Source: Brachypterus glaber
Lineage: Eukaryota; Arthropoda; Insecta; Coleoptera; Kateretidae
NCBI GenBank assembly: GCA_958510825.1
Contig: OY294044.1
Span: forward strand, 84,676,895 to 84,740,894
Length of the DNA stretch: 64,000 bases
Direction of reading: 5' to 3'
In this document: piece after piece, positions 44,376 through 55,025 of the stretch
Numbering within the stretch: position 1 is the first letter of the stretch
How the letters are laid out: each line of letters opens with the position of its first letter
Position numbers and translations under genes: made by a program
Notes under the pieces: model-generated
Told to the model about the DNA's origin: nothing
What the model saw: only the letters and a program-made list of their open reading frames with translations
Databases searched by the model: none

Positions 44376-44645
44376 GGCATAGCGTAGTGTCTAGCGCCTT
44401 TGCATAGCAAGCCTACTAGCGTAAGTTCGATTTTCACTGGAGCCGATTTGCCTTTTTCAGTAAATTAATAATTGAAATTTGGAGAAGGCGATAAGTAAAA
44501 CTGATACTCCATAGAAACTGGTTCGAAAGTCAGTATAGGCCTGTGGTTCCCTCTACTACTAGCCCATACAAGTCCTGGACTTAGGGGATGCTTAATTAAG
44601 TAGAATAGTACGAGGTTAAACAAACATGTAATGTAACATGTAAAA
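44376..44645 (+). mobile_element. tRNA-derived SINE
   Basis: The head has RNA polymerase III boxes: A box TAGCGTAGTGTC (44380-44391) and B box AGTTCGATTTT (about 44424-44434), about 33 bases apart, with a tRNA-like fold (GGC...GAGCC). The body (44460-44625) matches the truncated copy at 5880. It ends with ATGTAATGTAACATGTAA-like repeats. No target duplication was assigned. No family name is offered. Confidence 0.75.
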
Positions 44646-44664
44646 TGCGTAATTTCTCTACCTA

Positions 44665-44673
44665 TAATATAGG
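44665..44673. repeat. 9-bp target-site duplication, left
   Basis: TAATATAGG; identical to 49023-49031 on the far side of the 4.35-kb foldback element. Confidence 0.85.
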
Positions 44674-44879
44674 GGGTCGGTCAAGTTAGCCCAGTTAAAA
44701 CTTAGGGTCGAAAAATACATAGGTAGTTTGCACACAACTTGCACAACCTTGCACAACCAAAAAAAAAGCTTGCGCACTAACCATTGGTTAATTATATGAA
44801 AAAAACCGTGGGGGGGGGGCTAACTTGACCTTAGCCCCCCCCAGTAAAAAAGTTAAAATTTTTCACTACAATCTAATAG

Positions 44880-45750
44880 TAAATAGCTTGCACAAGCTTG
44901 CACAACCAAAATAAAAGCTTGCGCACCCTTAACAAGAGCGGTGAGGGGTAAATAATGTTTACCGTCAGCCCCCCCAGAACTAAAATTAAACGAAAAATGT
45001 TGTAGTATGTTAAAAAAAAGCTTGCACAACCTTGCACAACCAAAATAAAAGCTTGCGCACCCTTAACAAGAGCGGTGAGGGGTAAATAATGTTTACCGTC
45101 AGCCCCCCCTCAGAACTAAAATTGAACGAAAAATGTTGTAGTATGTTAAAAAAAGCTTGCACAAGCTTGCACAACCAAAATAAAAGCTTGCGCACCCTTA
45201 ACAAGAGCGGTGAGGGGTAAATAATGTTTACCGTCAGCCCCCCCCAGAACTAAAATTGAACGAAAAATGTTGTAGTATGTTAAAAAAAAGCTTGCACAAC
45301 GTTGCACAACCAAAATAAAAGCTTGCGCACCCTTAACACGAGCGGTGAGGGGTAAATAATGTTTACCGTCAGCCCCCCCCCAGAACTAAAATTGAACGAA
45401 AAATGTTGTACAACCTTGCACAACCTTGCACAACCAAAATAAAAGCTTACGCACCCTTAACAAGAGCGGTGAGTGGTAAATAATGTTTACCGTCAGCCCC
45501 CCCCCCAGAACTAAATTTGACCAAAAAATGTAATATATTAAAAAAAAAAACTTGCACAACCTTGCACAATCAAAATAAAAGGTTGGGCAAGAGCAATAAG
45601 GTGTAAATAATGTTTATCTTCAGCCCCGCGCAGAACTATTATTTAATAAAAGAGTTAAAAAAAATATTACTATCTAATAGTAAGTCTCTAGCACAACCAA
45701 AATAAAACCATGCGCACCCTTAACAAGAGCGGTGAGGGGTAAATAGTGTT
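44880..45750 (-). repeat. Left arm array, about 6 units of 134 bp
   Basis: The anchor ACCGTCAGCCCCCCC occurs at 44961, 45095, 45230, 45365 and 45489, then degraded near 45618 (spacings 134, 135, 135, 124, 129). A unit contains GCTTGCACAACCTTGCACAA, AAAATAAAAGCTTGCGCACC, AAGAGCGGTGAGGGGTAAAT, a run of 7-9 C, and CGAAAAATGTTGTAGTATGT. The innermost units are the most decayed. Confidence 0.93.
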
Positions 45751-45754
45751 TGGA

Positions 45755-46198
45755 CTTTTTGTGGGGGGGCTCCACAATTAAAATTGAAATTTTTCTCGAA
45801 AACGGTTAATCCTACAGTATTACAACAAGAGCACCTTTTTATGTGAGAAATCATCTTCTGAAAATAAAATGACAAAAAAATTACACAGAAAAAAGTAGGG
45901 GCAAAAAACGAATAAGGCCACCCGTTTCGCACGTCCCTGGTTAAAATAAGTACCCGAAAATAATATACGAAGATGGGCCTTATTAAGTTTAGTTTATATG
46001 CAAAACCCCGTTTCTGTAACTGAAAGGGTTCCTGAGTTAATAAATAAAAACCGAATTTTTTAGCCATTTTCAAAGGGGCGTATCTCCCTTAGGACGCATT
46101 TTAGACAAAATGTTTATATCAACTTTTTTGATTATTTTGGTGAGTAAAATATGGCTATGTGTAGCCAGCCCACCTTTTTTGTTACACCCTGTATACTG
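45755..46198 (-). repeat. Family B copy inside the foldback element
   Basis: Complement of the family B core (AACTCAGGAACCCTTTC, GGACGTGCGAAACGGG). It ends at TACACCCTGTATA (46189-46201), the family's terminal word. It lies between the two arms. Confidence 0.75.
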
Positions 46199-46299
46199 TA
46201 AAAAAAATAAAACATTAAATTTAAAAATACATTTTTTATGATTTTTTTTGCCTTAGGGTGACCACTATACCCCGGTCTCCCCTATATGGCTTATTAAGG

Positions 46300-46798
46300 C
46301 TGCTGAAATTGAATCTGATGATAATTTTTTTAACTTCCCCCCGCGGGGATGAGCGGATAAATATTTTTAAATATTTTCAATATTTTCGTCAAAATTAGTA
46401 TATAGGGGTTTTTGGGGTCGACGAATATGAATCTAATTTTTTTTTCGAATTTCACACCCTGAGTGGGAGGGTAGTTTTTGTAAAAATTGTTATATTGGGG
46501 TTTTTGAGGTTTCTGGAAGTGAATCTGATAATAAAAAAATCTAACTGCACCCCCTGAGGGGCGGGGGTAGTTTTCTTGAAAATTTATATATTCGGGTTTT
46601 TGAGGTCGCTAAAGCAGAATCTTAAAATATTTTTTTTCTAAATACACCCCCTGAGCGGCGGGGGGTAGTTATCGTAAAATTGGTATATTGGGGTTTTCAA
46701 GGTTGCTAAAATTGAATCTGATAATAAAAAATCCATTTTACGCGCGGAGGTGAAACATGGGAAAGCTCTTTTACTGGCAGTATATTTTTTATCTTCAA
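46300..46798 (-). repeat. Family H copy 3 inside the foldback element
   Basis: Minus orientation: start word complement GGGAAAGCTCTTTTACTGGC (46758-46777), then about five internal units (GGGGTTTTTGAGG, AATCTGATAATAA, CCCCCTGAGGGG). Its 3' tail is missing, so it is truncated near 46300. Confidence 0.75.
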
Positions 46799-46967
46799 CA
46801 ACAAAATCAATAAAATGAAAATTTTATTAGAAAGAACTTTTTAATAAAAAAACTTTTAAGTCACTAAAAAAAATAAATTAAGTACCTACCCACTGCCGCC
46901 AACAAATGATTGATTTACGTAAACAAAGTATTGTAGGCTACTTAAAAAGTGCATTTGCTTTTATTTT

Positions 46968-48805
46968 ATACTACAACATTTTTTGGTCAATTTTAGTTCT
47001 GAGGGGGCTGACGGTAAACATTATTTACCACCCCTCTTGTTAAGGGTGCGCAAGGTTTTATTTTGGTTGTTCAAAGTTGTGCAAGCTTTTTTTTTAATAT
47101 ACTACAACATTTTTTTGTCAATTTTAGTTCTGGGGGGGCTGACCGTAAACATTATTTACTCCCCACTGCTCTTGTTCAGGGTGCGCAAGCTTTTATTTTG
47201 GTTGTTCAAAGATGTGCAAGCTTTTTTTTAATATACTATAACATTGTTTGGTCAATTTAGGTTCTGGGGGGCTGACGGTAAACATTATTTACTCCCCACC
47301 GCTCTTGTTAAGGGTGCTCAAGCTTTTATTTTGGTAGTGAAACCTTTTTTTAATATATTGCAATAGTTTTTAGACAAATTTAGTTCTGGGGGGGGGGATA
47401 TGGTAAACATTATTTACCCCTCACCGCTCTTGTTAAGGGTGCGCAAGCTTTTATTTTGGTTGTGCAAGGTTGTGCAAGCTTTTTTTTTAAATACTACAAC
47501 AGTTTTCGGTCAATTTTCGTTCTGGGGGGGCTGACGGTAAACATTATTTACCCCTCACCGCTCTTGTTAAGGGTGCGCAAGCTTTTATTTTGATTGTGCA
47601 AGGTTGTGCAAGCTTTTTTTAACATACTACAACATTTTTCGTTCAAATTTAGTTCTGGGGGGGGGCTGACGGTAAACATTATTTACCCATCACCGCTCTT
47701 GTTAAGGGTGCGCAAGCTTTTATTTTGGTTGTGCAAGGTTGTGCAAGCTTTTTTTAACATACTACAACATTTTTCGTTCAATTTTAGTTCTGGGGGGGGC
47801 TGACGGTAAACATTATTTACCCCTCACCGCTCTTGTTAAGGGTGCGCAAGCTTTTATTTTGGTTGTGCAAGGTTGTGCAAGCTTTTTTTTAACATACTAC
47901 AACATTTTTCGTTTAATTTTCGTTCTGGGGGGGGCTGACGGTAAACAATATTTACCCCTCACCGCTCTTGTTAAGGGTGCGCAAGCTTTTAGTTTGGTTG
48001 TGCAAGGTTGTGCAAGCTTTTTTTAACATACTACAACATTTTTCGTTCAATTTTAGTTCTGGGGGGGGGATGACGGTAAACATTATTTACCCCTCACCGC
48101 TCTTGTTAAGGGTGCGCAAGCTTTTATTTTGGTTGTGCAAGCTTTTTTTAACATACTACAACATTTTTCGGTAAATTTTAGTTCTGGGGGGGCGCTGACG
48201 GTAAACATTATTTACCCGTTACCGTTAAGGGTGCGCAAGCTTTTATTTTGGTTGTGCAAGGTTGTGCAAGCTTTTTTTTAAAATACTACAACATTTTTCG
48301 GTAAATTTTAGTTCTGGGGGGGCTGAGGGTAAACATTATTTACCCCTCACCGCTCTTGTCAAGGGTGCGCAAGCTTTTATTTTGGTTGTGCAAGGTTGTG
48401 CAACCTTTTTTTAACATACTACTACATTTTTCGTTCAATTTTAGTTCTGGGGGGGGCTGACGGTAAACATTATTTACCCCTCACCGCTCTTGTTAAGGGT
48501 GCGCAAGCTTTTATTTTGGTTGTGCAAGGTTGTGCAAGCTTTTTTTTAACATACTACAACATTTTTCGTTCAATTTTAGTTCTGGGGGGGGGCTGACGGT
48601 AAACATTATTTACCCCTCACCGCTCTTGTTAAGGGTGCGCAAGCTTTTATTTTGGTTGTGCAAGGTTGTGCAAGCTTTTTTTAACATACTACAACATTTT
48701 TCGTTCAATTTTAGTTCTGGGGGGGGCTGACGGTAAACATTATTTACCCCTCACCGCTCTTGTTAAGGGTGCGCAAGCTTTTATTTTGGTTGTGCAAGCT
48801 TGTGC
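46968..48805 (+). repeat. Right arm array, about 14 units of 134 bp
   Basis: The anchor CTGACGGTAAACATTATTT or a variant at 47009, 47139, 47272, about 47398, 47531, 47666, 47800, 47935, about 48069, 48195, 48323, 48457, 48593 and 48727; most spacings are 133-136. Units nearest the end are the most alike; those nearest the centre (47000-47400) are the most diverged. The many short ORFs that read LLRVRKLLFWL are translations of this repeat. Confidence 0.95.
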
Positions 48806-49022
48806 AAGCTATTTACTATTAGATTGTAGTGAAAAATTTTAACTTTTTTACTGGGGGGGGCTAAGGTCAAGTTAGCCCCCCCACGGTTTTTTTCATATAA
48901 TTAACCAATGGTTAGTGCGCAAGCTTTTTTTCTGGTTGTGCAAGGTTGTGCAAGTTGTGTGCAAACTACCTATGTATTTTTCGACCCTAAGTTTTAACTG
49001 GGGGGGCTAACTTGACCGACCC

Positions 49023-49031
49023 TAATATAGG
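49023..49031. repeat. 9-bp target-site duplication, right
   Basis: TAATATAGG, matching 44665-44673. Confidence 0.85.
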
Positions 49032-49220
49032 TATAATGGTATATTCAGCTGTTAAAAAACTTTTTTTTTTAATTTTTCATTTTTTTTTATTAAAATTTTC
49101 TTTTTTAAAAAAATAAAAAAAACTCAAAAATATATTTAAAAAAAAACTTTTTTAATTTCTTTTAGTAGAATTGATCCTTGATTGATTAATAATAAAAGTT
49201 AATTTTTCTAAAAAAAAAAA

Positions 49221-49453
49221 TACGGTTTTAAAAAATCGAAAAAAGCTGAAAGAAAATCCGATTAACGTAACTTTTTTAGGAAAAGTTACTTTTACTATAA
49301 GGATAAATTCTACCAATTTTAAAAGCAATCCAAGCAAAATACGTTTTTAAAAAATCGAAAAAAGCTGAAAGAAAATTCCGATTAACTTAACTTTTTTAGG
49401 AAAAATTACTTTTACTATAAGGATAAATTCTAACAATTTTAAAAGCAATCCCC
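49221..49453 (+). repeat. 119-bp tandem duplication
   Basis: Two units starting TACG(G/T)TTTTAAAAAATCG at 49221 and 49340. Each includes AAAGCTGAAAGAAAAT and CTATAAGGATAAATTCTA. The units are about 95 percent alike by eye. Confidence 0.9.
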
Positions 49454-49862
49454 CGAAAAACAAAGAAGTTTTGGGGGGTTAAACTTTTTAAAAATATTAA
49501 GAAAACTATCATTTTTATTTATTTTTTAAATTTTTTTTCAAAAACGCTTTGACCCAGTGACTTTAAATTTGGAACAAAGATTTTCTAAGTAGTAAAAAAA
49601 ATTTGATCTAAATTTCAAGTCTCTATGTCAAAGATTTCTTGAAATATGGTAGTGTAAAGTTGTTTTGCAAACGACTTTTTCTCTACTATACCCGATTTGG
49701 TATTACTAGCAAGTTTTGCAAAAACTTATTTATTAGGGCTACTCCATTTAGCGATAGTTCCTTCATAAGAAAATGTACAGAAATATATTAAAAACAAGTC
49801 GTGAAGATATTCAATGCTACGCATTCCATTATATATTATTCACAGTAAGTGGTAGGTATATT
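49454..49862 (+). repeat. Family K/G fragment, second copy
   Basis: The start (CCCCGAAAAACAAAGAAG, GGGGGGTTAAACTTT) resembles 31035-31075. The end GTCGTGAAGATATTCAATGC...CATTATATATTATTCACAG is the right terminus of family G (41602). It may represent a longer family that uses the same ends. Confidence 0.55.
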
Positions 49863-50548
49863 GCATAATAATAAAAAACTTTTGAATATTTTTTAACAAT
49901 TTTTTTTATTTATTTGAGAAAAAATATATTAAAAAAAAAAATAAAAAAAACAAGATTTTTTTTTTGAAAAAATAAACAAGATTTTTTTTTGAAAAAATAA
50001 ACAAAATTTTTTTTTTCAAAAAAAAAATAATAAAAAAAAACTTTCTAATACTCTCAATTATTTACAAGCACTTGAACAAAATCTCAAAACGACCCTAGTT
50101 TTCCGCACATAATGAAAAATCCTTAATCTCAAGAAACAAAATTCTCCTGAAATGTGCAACCAGGCATGTAAACAAATTATAAAGGAAGGAAAATAGTTTA
50201 AGTTTGATTTATGGTTAAATAAAAGCGGTGCTGAAAAGAATGACTATTATTTTGACTAAGAAAACTTAAATATTTTACTAAATAAACTTTATGAAAATAA
50301 TACCTCATATTTACTAAAATTTAGCATGTGCTTAATAAGCACTGCTTAGATGTTTTAATTAACCAAAACTTACAAGGTTGATACCGGTATCTCATGTAGG
50401 TATATTATAAATTGGTTCATTTTACAATAACCTGATCCCCTATAAATTATCAATTATAATTATTAGACAGCAGAGCTGCGTTTGTAGTATAAACAATTCT
50501 TATTAGTGTAGGTACTTTTTGCACATATTTACATTATTTCCATTTATC
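49863..50548. other. Homopolymer-rich then featureless
   Basis: 49900-50045 is poly-A/poly-T with a short AACAAGATTTTTTTTTGAAAA tandem repeat type. The rest shows no gene. Confidence 0.5.
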
Positions 50549-50550
50549 TA

Positions 50551-51253
50551 CAAGGTGTCAGGAAATGAGGAGCAAAAAACTCGGGGTGCACTGTAAATGA
50601 AAATATGGTAATTTCACAGCAAATAAAGTAGGTCATATGTTACCAGCAAAGAAAGTGTTATCTGTTTTCTATAAAAATGTGAATTTTTACCTGTGATTTC
50701 ACAGTAATTTAAGCAGCGAATTTAATGAATATTTCAATTTTCATCTACGTGCTCTTGCAATTTTCAGGACTGTCTGTAAAAGTGCCGGGTTTTTGGACCA
50801 CATGCATGAATTTTAATGCAAAATTATTGTACCGACAGGAAAAGAGCTGAGATTTTACTAAACCGAGTAATATTCAGATTAATTTAATAAATTTTTGTAA
50901 ATTCACACTCTGACATGCTAAATTTGCTTTAATTATTACAGTTAATACTACTAGAGTGCGACAGGAAAAGAGCTGAGATTTTACTAAACCAAGGAATATT
51001 GAGGTTAATTTTAATAAATATTGTAAATTTACCTTCTGACATGGTGAATTCGCTTTAATTATTACAGTTATTACTACTGAAAGATTGACTGACAGATTTA
51101 GAGTGTGATTTAGGGGGTGGTTCCAGTACCTGTAACTCCGCCATTTTTGAGTTTTTGAAAAAAAATTATCGGAACCTATGCCACAGCTACGGCAATAATT
51201 TTTCAAGTAGAATCACCGCAAGATTTTTTTGCTAATAATTTTCGGACACCCTG
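50551..51253. mobile_element. TA-flanked TIR element with internal duplication
   Basis: The left end CAAGGTGTCAGGAAATGA and the complement of the right end (CAGGGTGTCCGAAAATTA) are each bordered by TA (50549-50550 and 51254-51255). The interior carries two 126-bp units starting GACAGGAAAAGAGCTGAGAT at 50834 and 50960. A 110-codon minus ORF is the translation of that duplication. Confidence 0.65.
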
Positions 51254-51352
51254 TATATCCGATTTTTTTTTAATTCAGCAAACTTTTAAAAATGTCTGAT
51301 ATCTCGATTTTTGGTATACTGTTTATATAACATATTATCAATAATGGTCCTT

Positions 51353-51568
51353 CTTCTTCTTTTTCTTAATTTTCTTCTTTCTCTTATTATTATTCTCAGG
51401 GTCTTAGGGTCTAAACAAGACCAAAAACATCAAAACAAAATTCAAAAGACAAGTAGTTTTTTCTTCTTTTTCTTAATTTTCTTCTTTCTCTTATTATTAT
51501 TCTCAGGGTCTTAGGGTCTAAACAAGACCAAAAACATCAAAACAAAATTCAAAAGACAAGTAGTTTTT
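51353..51568 (+). repeat. Exact 107-bp tandem duplication
   Basis: TCTTAATTTTCTTCTTTCTC through AAAGACAAGTAGTTTTT occurs twice, offset by 107 (51364 and 51471), with no difference I can see. Either a very recent event or an assembly artefact. Confidence 0.93.
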
Positions 51569-51621
51569 GTATTATCTATGGGTAATATTGGTCCTCAGTT
51601 ATTATCAGAGTTGATAATTTC

Positions 51622-51875
51622 TTTACAATAACAGTCGGACAACAGAAATTTTAAATTTTTTCTAATTTTTGGTCAGTTTCTTTAATACTAACCTATGAGG
51701 AATAAGATTATATGTCTGTATAGAGGCATAGGCATGTATTAAAAAAAAACTCACAAAAAATTAGTCTGTATACAGACATATAATCATTCGGCATAGGTAT
51801 GTATTAAACAAACTCACCAAAAATTAGAAATAATGTAAAATTCCTGTTGTCCGACCCTGTTATTGTAATAAAAGT
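51622..51875. repeat. Family D, complete copy
   Basis: CAATAACAGTCGGACAACAG (51627) at the left mirrors CTGTTGTCCGACCCTGTTAT-TG at the right. Subterminal CTAATTTTTGGTCAGTTT and AACTCACCAAAAATTAG are mirrored too. A partial duplication of the inner part (AAACTCAC(A/C)AAAAATTAG) occurs at 51749 and 51815. Confidence 0.85.
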
Positions 51876-52344
51876 ATCAACTCTGGTTACTATAAAAAGC
51901 ACATAATTTTAAATTACGTTTAAGAAAAGTAAATTATTTTAAATAATACTAAACCAAACTATAAATATGCAAGCAACTTTCTTTATTTTCGTTAGGTATC
52001 TTACGTGGGTTTTACCCTAATAGATAATTTATTAGGGTTTCTCATAGGCTCTATATAGTATGCTGAACTAACTTTTGATTATTAATCTCTCCTTACCCAA
52101 ATATAATATTTGATAGCAAACAGTATTCGGATTAGCGGAAATCCTTAAACCCTCATTTAAATTAATGGAATGAATATAAGTGTAAGTGTACTATTTCATA
52201 ATATACACTTATGTATCTTTATTTTATCTGTCTGAATATTTGTCATTAAATAGGTGTTTTTTTTATTTTTGACCAAACCACCTTTTGCAAGGCAACAATT
52301 TTTTACCATTTTTTTTTTCATGGCGTGACCCACTAGTAAAATAT
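51876..52344. other. AT-rich, nothing recognised
   Basis: No gene or border found. Confidence 0.5.
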
Positions 52345-52470
52345 TTTTTCCAAGCCCCCCTTAAAAAGCCAACAATTGAATTTCGATAGTTCTGTGCCCA
52401 AATTAATACTTTTCTGTAAAGAAACGACACATTTCGTAACAGTTTTCGAATAACTCATATTTTATTAAAT
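52345..52470 (+). repeat. Family I, copy 2
   Basis: Matches 38330-38530 in order, see that entry. Confidence 0.6.
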
Positions 52471-52591
52471 ATTTTTCCTTTTTTAGCCTGTTTTTATTTA
52501 TTCATATATATATTTTTACGGATTTTAAGAAATACAACTATTTTAAAACAACTGTATCTATCCGACAAAATAATAAACAAACTCTTTCACA

Positions 52592-52848
52592 CACTCATAA
52601 AACAGTTTATTTATGTGTACAAAATATTTTGTTGGATATGGACAATTAAATTATTTAGTTGTGACAAAAAAATTATTTCTGTCAAATAAACTATTTTGTT
52701 CCCATTAATAAATCATTTTGAAATTAAAATATTTATTAACATGAACTAAATATTTATTTGACACAAATAAGATTTATTACTCACAATCAAATAATTTAAT
52801 TAGCCATATCCAAATAAATCTAAATTATCTTTTTTATTAGTGCACTGC
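52592..52848. repeat. Family L hairpin, complete copy
   Basis: GGATATGGACAATTAAATTA...GTCAAATAAACTATTTTGTT mirrors AACTAAATATTTATTTGACA...TAATTTAATTAGCCATATCC. The outer ends CACTCATAAAA and TTTTATTAGTG are mirrored. About 257 bp; a half copy lies at 44227. Confidence 0.8.
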
Positions 52849-52964
52849 TAGTAACCTAACTTTGGTAACTTTTGTTTAAAATCTTCCTCTAAAATAATAA
52901 AAATTTCCCGAATTTGAATAAAAATTACCTAATCTTACCGAAACTGGCATATTAATGTACAGAG

Positions 52965-53300
52965 CTTGTCAAAAGTCCGCCCCCTTTAACTTTTGAACGG
53001 CTTAAGATATGAATTTGAAATTTAAATACTTAAGTACTTAAATAACATAACCCAAATATTTTTTTCGTATATATTTAATATGCATAATGGAGACAGGGGG
53101 GCAAGAAGGACATTTTTTTAAATGGGAAGGGGGCTCGTGTGATGCATAATTTTAAAGCTTATAAAATTATCTATTCGCTTATATAATTTTTAATTTTTTA
53201 AAACTTTTTTTTAAGATTTTTTTTGTAAAACATTTTGTATATCATTGAAAATTAATTTAAAAGTATAACTGATGTATTTTCATGATGAAATAAACCATTT
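52965..53300 (+). repeat. Family C, copy 3
   Basis: GCTTGTCAAAAGTCCGCCCC onward matches 3838-4330, including CTCGTGTGATGCATAATTTT and AAAGCTTATAAAATTATCTA. Confidence 0.75.
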
Positions 53301-53596
53301 TTCAAAAACTCTTTGATTTTTTAAAGAAACTTTGACCAAAAGTACAATTTTTGGGGGTGTAAAATAACCTCAAAATTTTCTCCGAAAAAATTAAAAAAAT
53401 ATGTTGGCAAATGTCCCCCCTTGCTCCACTGTCTGCATCTTTCCCCCTGCAGAAATTGATCTTTTTGTTTTTTAATTTTTAACAAAAATACACTGAAATT
53501 CAAGAAATTTTAACCTTAATAAATTTTTTCATATATATTATATGTTATTAATTTATTAATATATTTTTTTGGGGCAGGGAGCGTAGGAAAAATAGT
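53301..53596. other. Continuation of a decayed repeat
   Basis: C-rich words (GTCCCCCCTTGCTCCACTGT, CTTTCCCCCTGC) may be the opposite end of family C in inverted orientation; alignment is uncertain. No gene. Confidence 0.35.
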
Positions 53597-53722
53597 GTAC
53601 CTAACTTGCTAAGAAAGTGTAATTTCCTGGCTCGTTTGCTATACACTCACTCGGCTTCCATATCGTGCATCTATATCAAACTCGCTACGAAATGACTTAC
53701 TTTCTTAGTTCGTTAGGTAATA
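53597..53722. repeat. Hairpin MITE
   Basis: TACCTAACTTGCTAAGAAAG...GGCTCGTTTGCTATA mirrors TATCAAACTCGCTACGAAAT...CTTTCTTAGTTCGTTAGGTA. The 68-codon ORF at 53665 starts in it and is not accepted. Confidence 0.8.
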
Positions 53723-53879
53723 TACTACTGCGATCCCCCGGTAAATCGATCCGAGCTCTGATTATGACAAACACACAAAAACTAGCTTTCACAAACTGGC
53801 GACCATTTCTAAGTGAAACTTTTTACATTATAAGGCAACCTTTGTACATAGCCGTAATGAAGAAAATTTAGTGGGGGGG

Positions 53880-54190
53880 GGGGGAGAAGGTCGAAAATCA
53901 CAATTTATTTTTAGTCTAAAATCAGAACTTTTATCACATCGACAAAAAAAAAATATCCCATAACTAAAAAAAGAAAAAAAAAACGTTCCCACTACTGCTA
54001 AAATTACAACTTTTATTCCCTCAACAAAAAGTTGACGACTAAAAAGGAGAAAAAGAAAACGTTTCCACTACTGATAAATGTACAACTATTATCTTTTGAC
54101 AAAAAGGTTAATAACTAAGAAAAAAACTTGCCCACTACCGCTATCTTGTATTGAGGGCTGCAAATTTGGCAATACACAAAAAAGTTGGGA
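53880..54190 (+). repeat. Degenerate 66-77-bp tandem repeat
   Basis: (C)CCACTAC(T/C)G(C/A)TA followed by TACAACT(T/A)TTAT and AC-AAAAAG recurs at about 53989, 54066 and 54131. Confidence 0.6.
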
Positions 54191-54933
54191 ATTTCATGAA
54201 AAATAACTAAAAATACAAAAGTTAAGTTAACTTTATAACTAAATTATTTATATCTTTACCCAACATTTATCGTTTTTTACTTTACAAAAACTACGAAATA
54301 TTTATAATTATAAGTTGTAAATTTTACACAGATATTTATTTTCCCAACAGCAGCAATTCTTAACTTTATTAGTTTTAAAAAATTTAAGAAATCAAAAATC
54401 AAAAAGTCGTCAATTTTAAATTATAAAATTTGTAGCCATTGGCATGTAAATTTATTAAATTTTTTACTCCAGATTTGAAATTACGAAACAGTTACGAATA
54501 AGGTAAAAAATTTATAAATACAAAAGTTGTAAATTTTACACCTTTTCCCAATACATTTTTAGTTTTTCGTCATGAAAAGGTTGTTAAACGAATTAATAAT
54601 ACAAAAGTAGTGAATTTACGAAAAAGTTGTATATTTCACAAAAAGTTTATATTTTTTATAAATAAAAATTATAAAAGTTGTCAATGGCGATTTCTCCCGT
54701 TAGATTAGACAGGGACAAAAGTTCTACCCAAAGGGGATAAAAAGCCATACATACACTCCCACATCCACCCAACCATACAAATTCTGTATTTGTTCTTTGT
54801 TGAACAAATACAATATTTACTTGGCCGGGCGAAGAGTATTATTTTTATTGAAGAAATTACTGGCGCCATCTAAATTTTAGTAGAATTATCTTATTCTACA
54901 GATCCACATTAACTATGTTCGTTCGTGGCGCTT
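54191..54933. other. AT-rich; one small hairpin
   Basis: A stem CTGTATTTGTTC...GAACAAATACAATATTTACT lies at 54785-54822, related to the next hairpin. No gene. Confidence 0.45.
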
Positions 54934-55025
54934 AGTGCTACACTTTCCGGCCAACCAAATAAATACTGTATTTGTTGTATGAAAAACAAATACAGTATTT
55001 ATTTGGTTTGCTGGAAAGTGTAGCA
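54934..55025. repeat. 92-bp near-perfect hairpin MITE
   Basis: GTGCTACACTTTCCGGCCAA...AAATAAATACTGTATTTGTT pairs with AACAAATACAGTATTTATTT...TGGAAAGTGTAGCAC. The stem is about 43 bp with two mismatches. Confidence 0.9.

Larger units (their letters stand above)
44674..49022. mobile_element. FB-like foldback element with 9-bp target duplication
   Basis: Both ends read GGGTCGGTCAAGTTAGCCC. A terminal domain of about 215 bases (44674-44890 and the complement of 48806-49022) is almost identical on both sides. Inside it the end word recurs inverted (GGGGCTAACTTGACC, about 44816). Beyond that, each arm is an array of about 134-bp units, in opposite orientation left and right. The centre (45751-46967) holds other repeats and no transposase. 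A perfect 9-bp duplication flanks the element. Drosophila FB elements, which belong with the Mutator group, share all of this: long inverted arms of tandem subunits and 9-bp duplications. This copy is nonautonomous. Unequal arm lengths show repeat-number change after or during amplification. Confidence 0.88.

Noticed and set aside
44376..44450. Genuine tRNA gene
   Set aside because: The A and B boxes are imperfect, the fold is incomplete, and the sequence continues into a repeated body seen at 5880, which fits a SINE.
45010..48730. Cluster of similar ORFs (LLRVRKLLFWL..., NILQHFSFNFSSGGG)
   Set aside because: They are translations of the 134-bp tandem unit in different frames; frames shift with the length of the C/G run and no coding constraint is visible.
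44800..48870. G-quadruplex array from the G7-G9 runs
   Set aside because: Each unit has only one G run and the next is about 134 bases away, so an intramolecular quadruplex is unlikely.
44376..49031. SINE and foldback element as one unit
   Set aside because: The 9-bp duplication begins after the SINE tail and the SINE body also exists alone at 5880.
50874..51206. 110-codon minus ORF
   Set aside because: It is the translation of the 126-bp duplication inside a TIR element; its internal repeat is a DNA-level effect.
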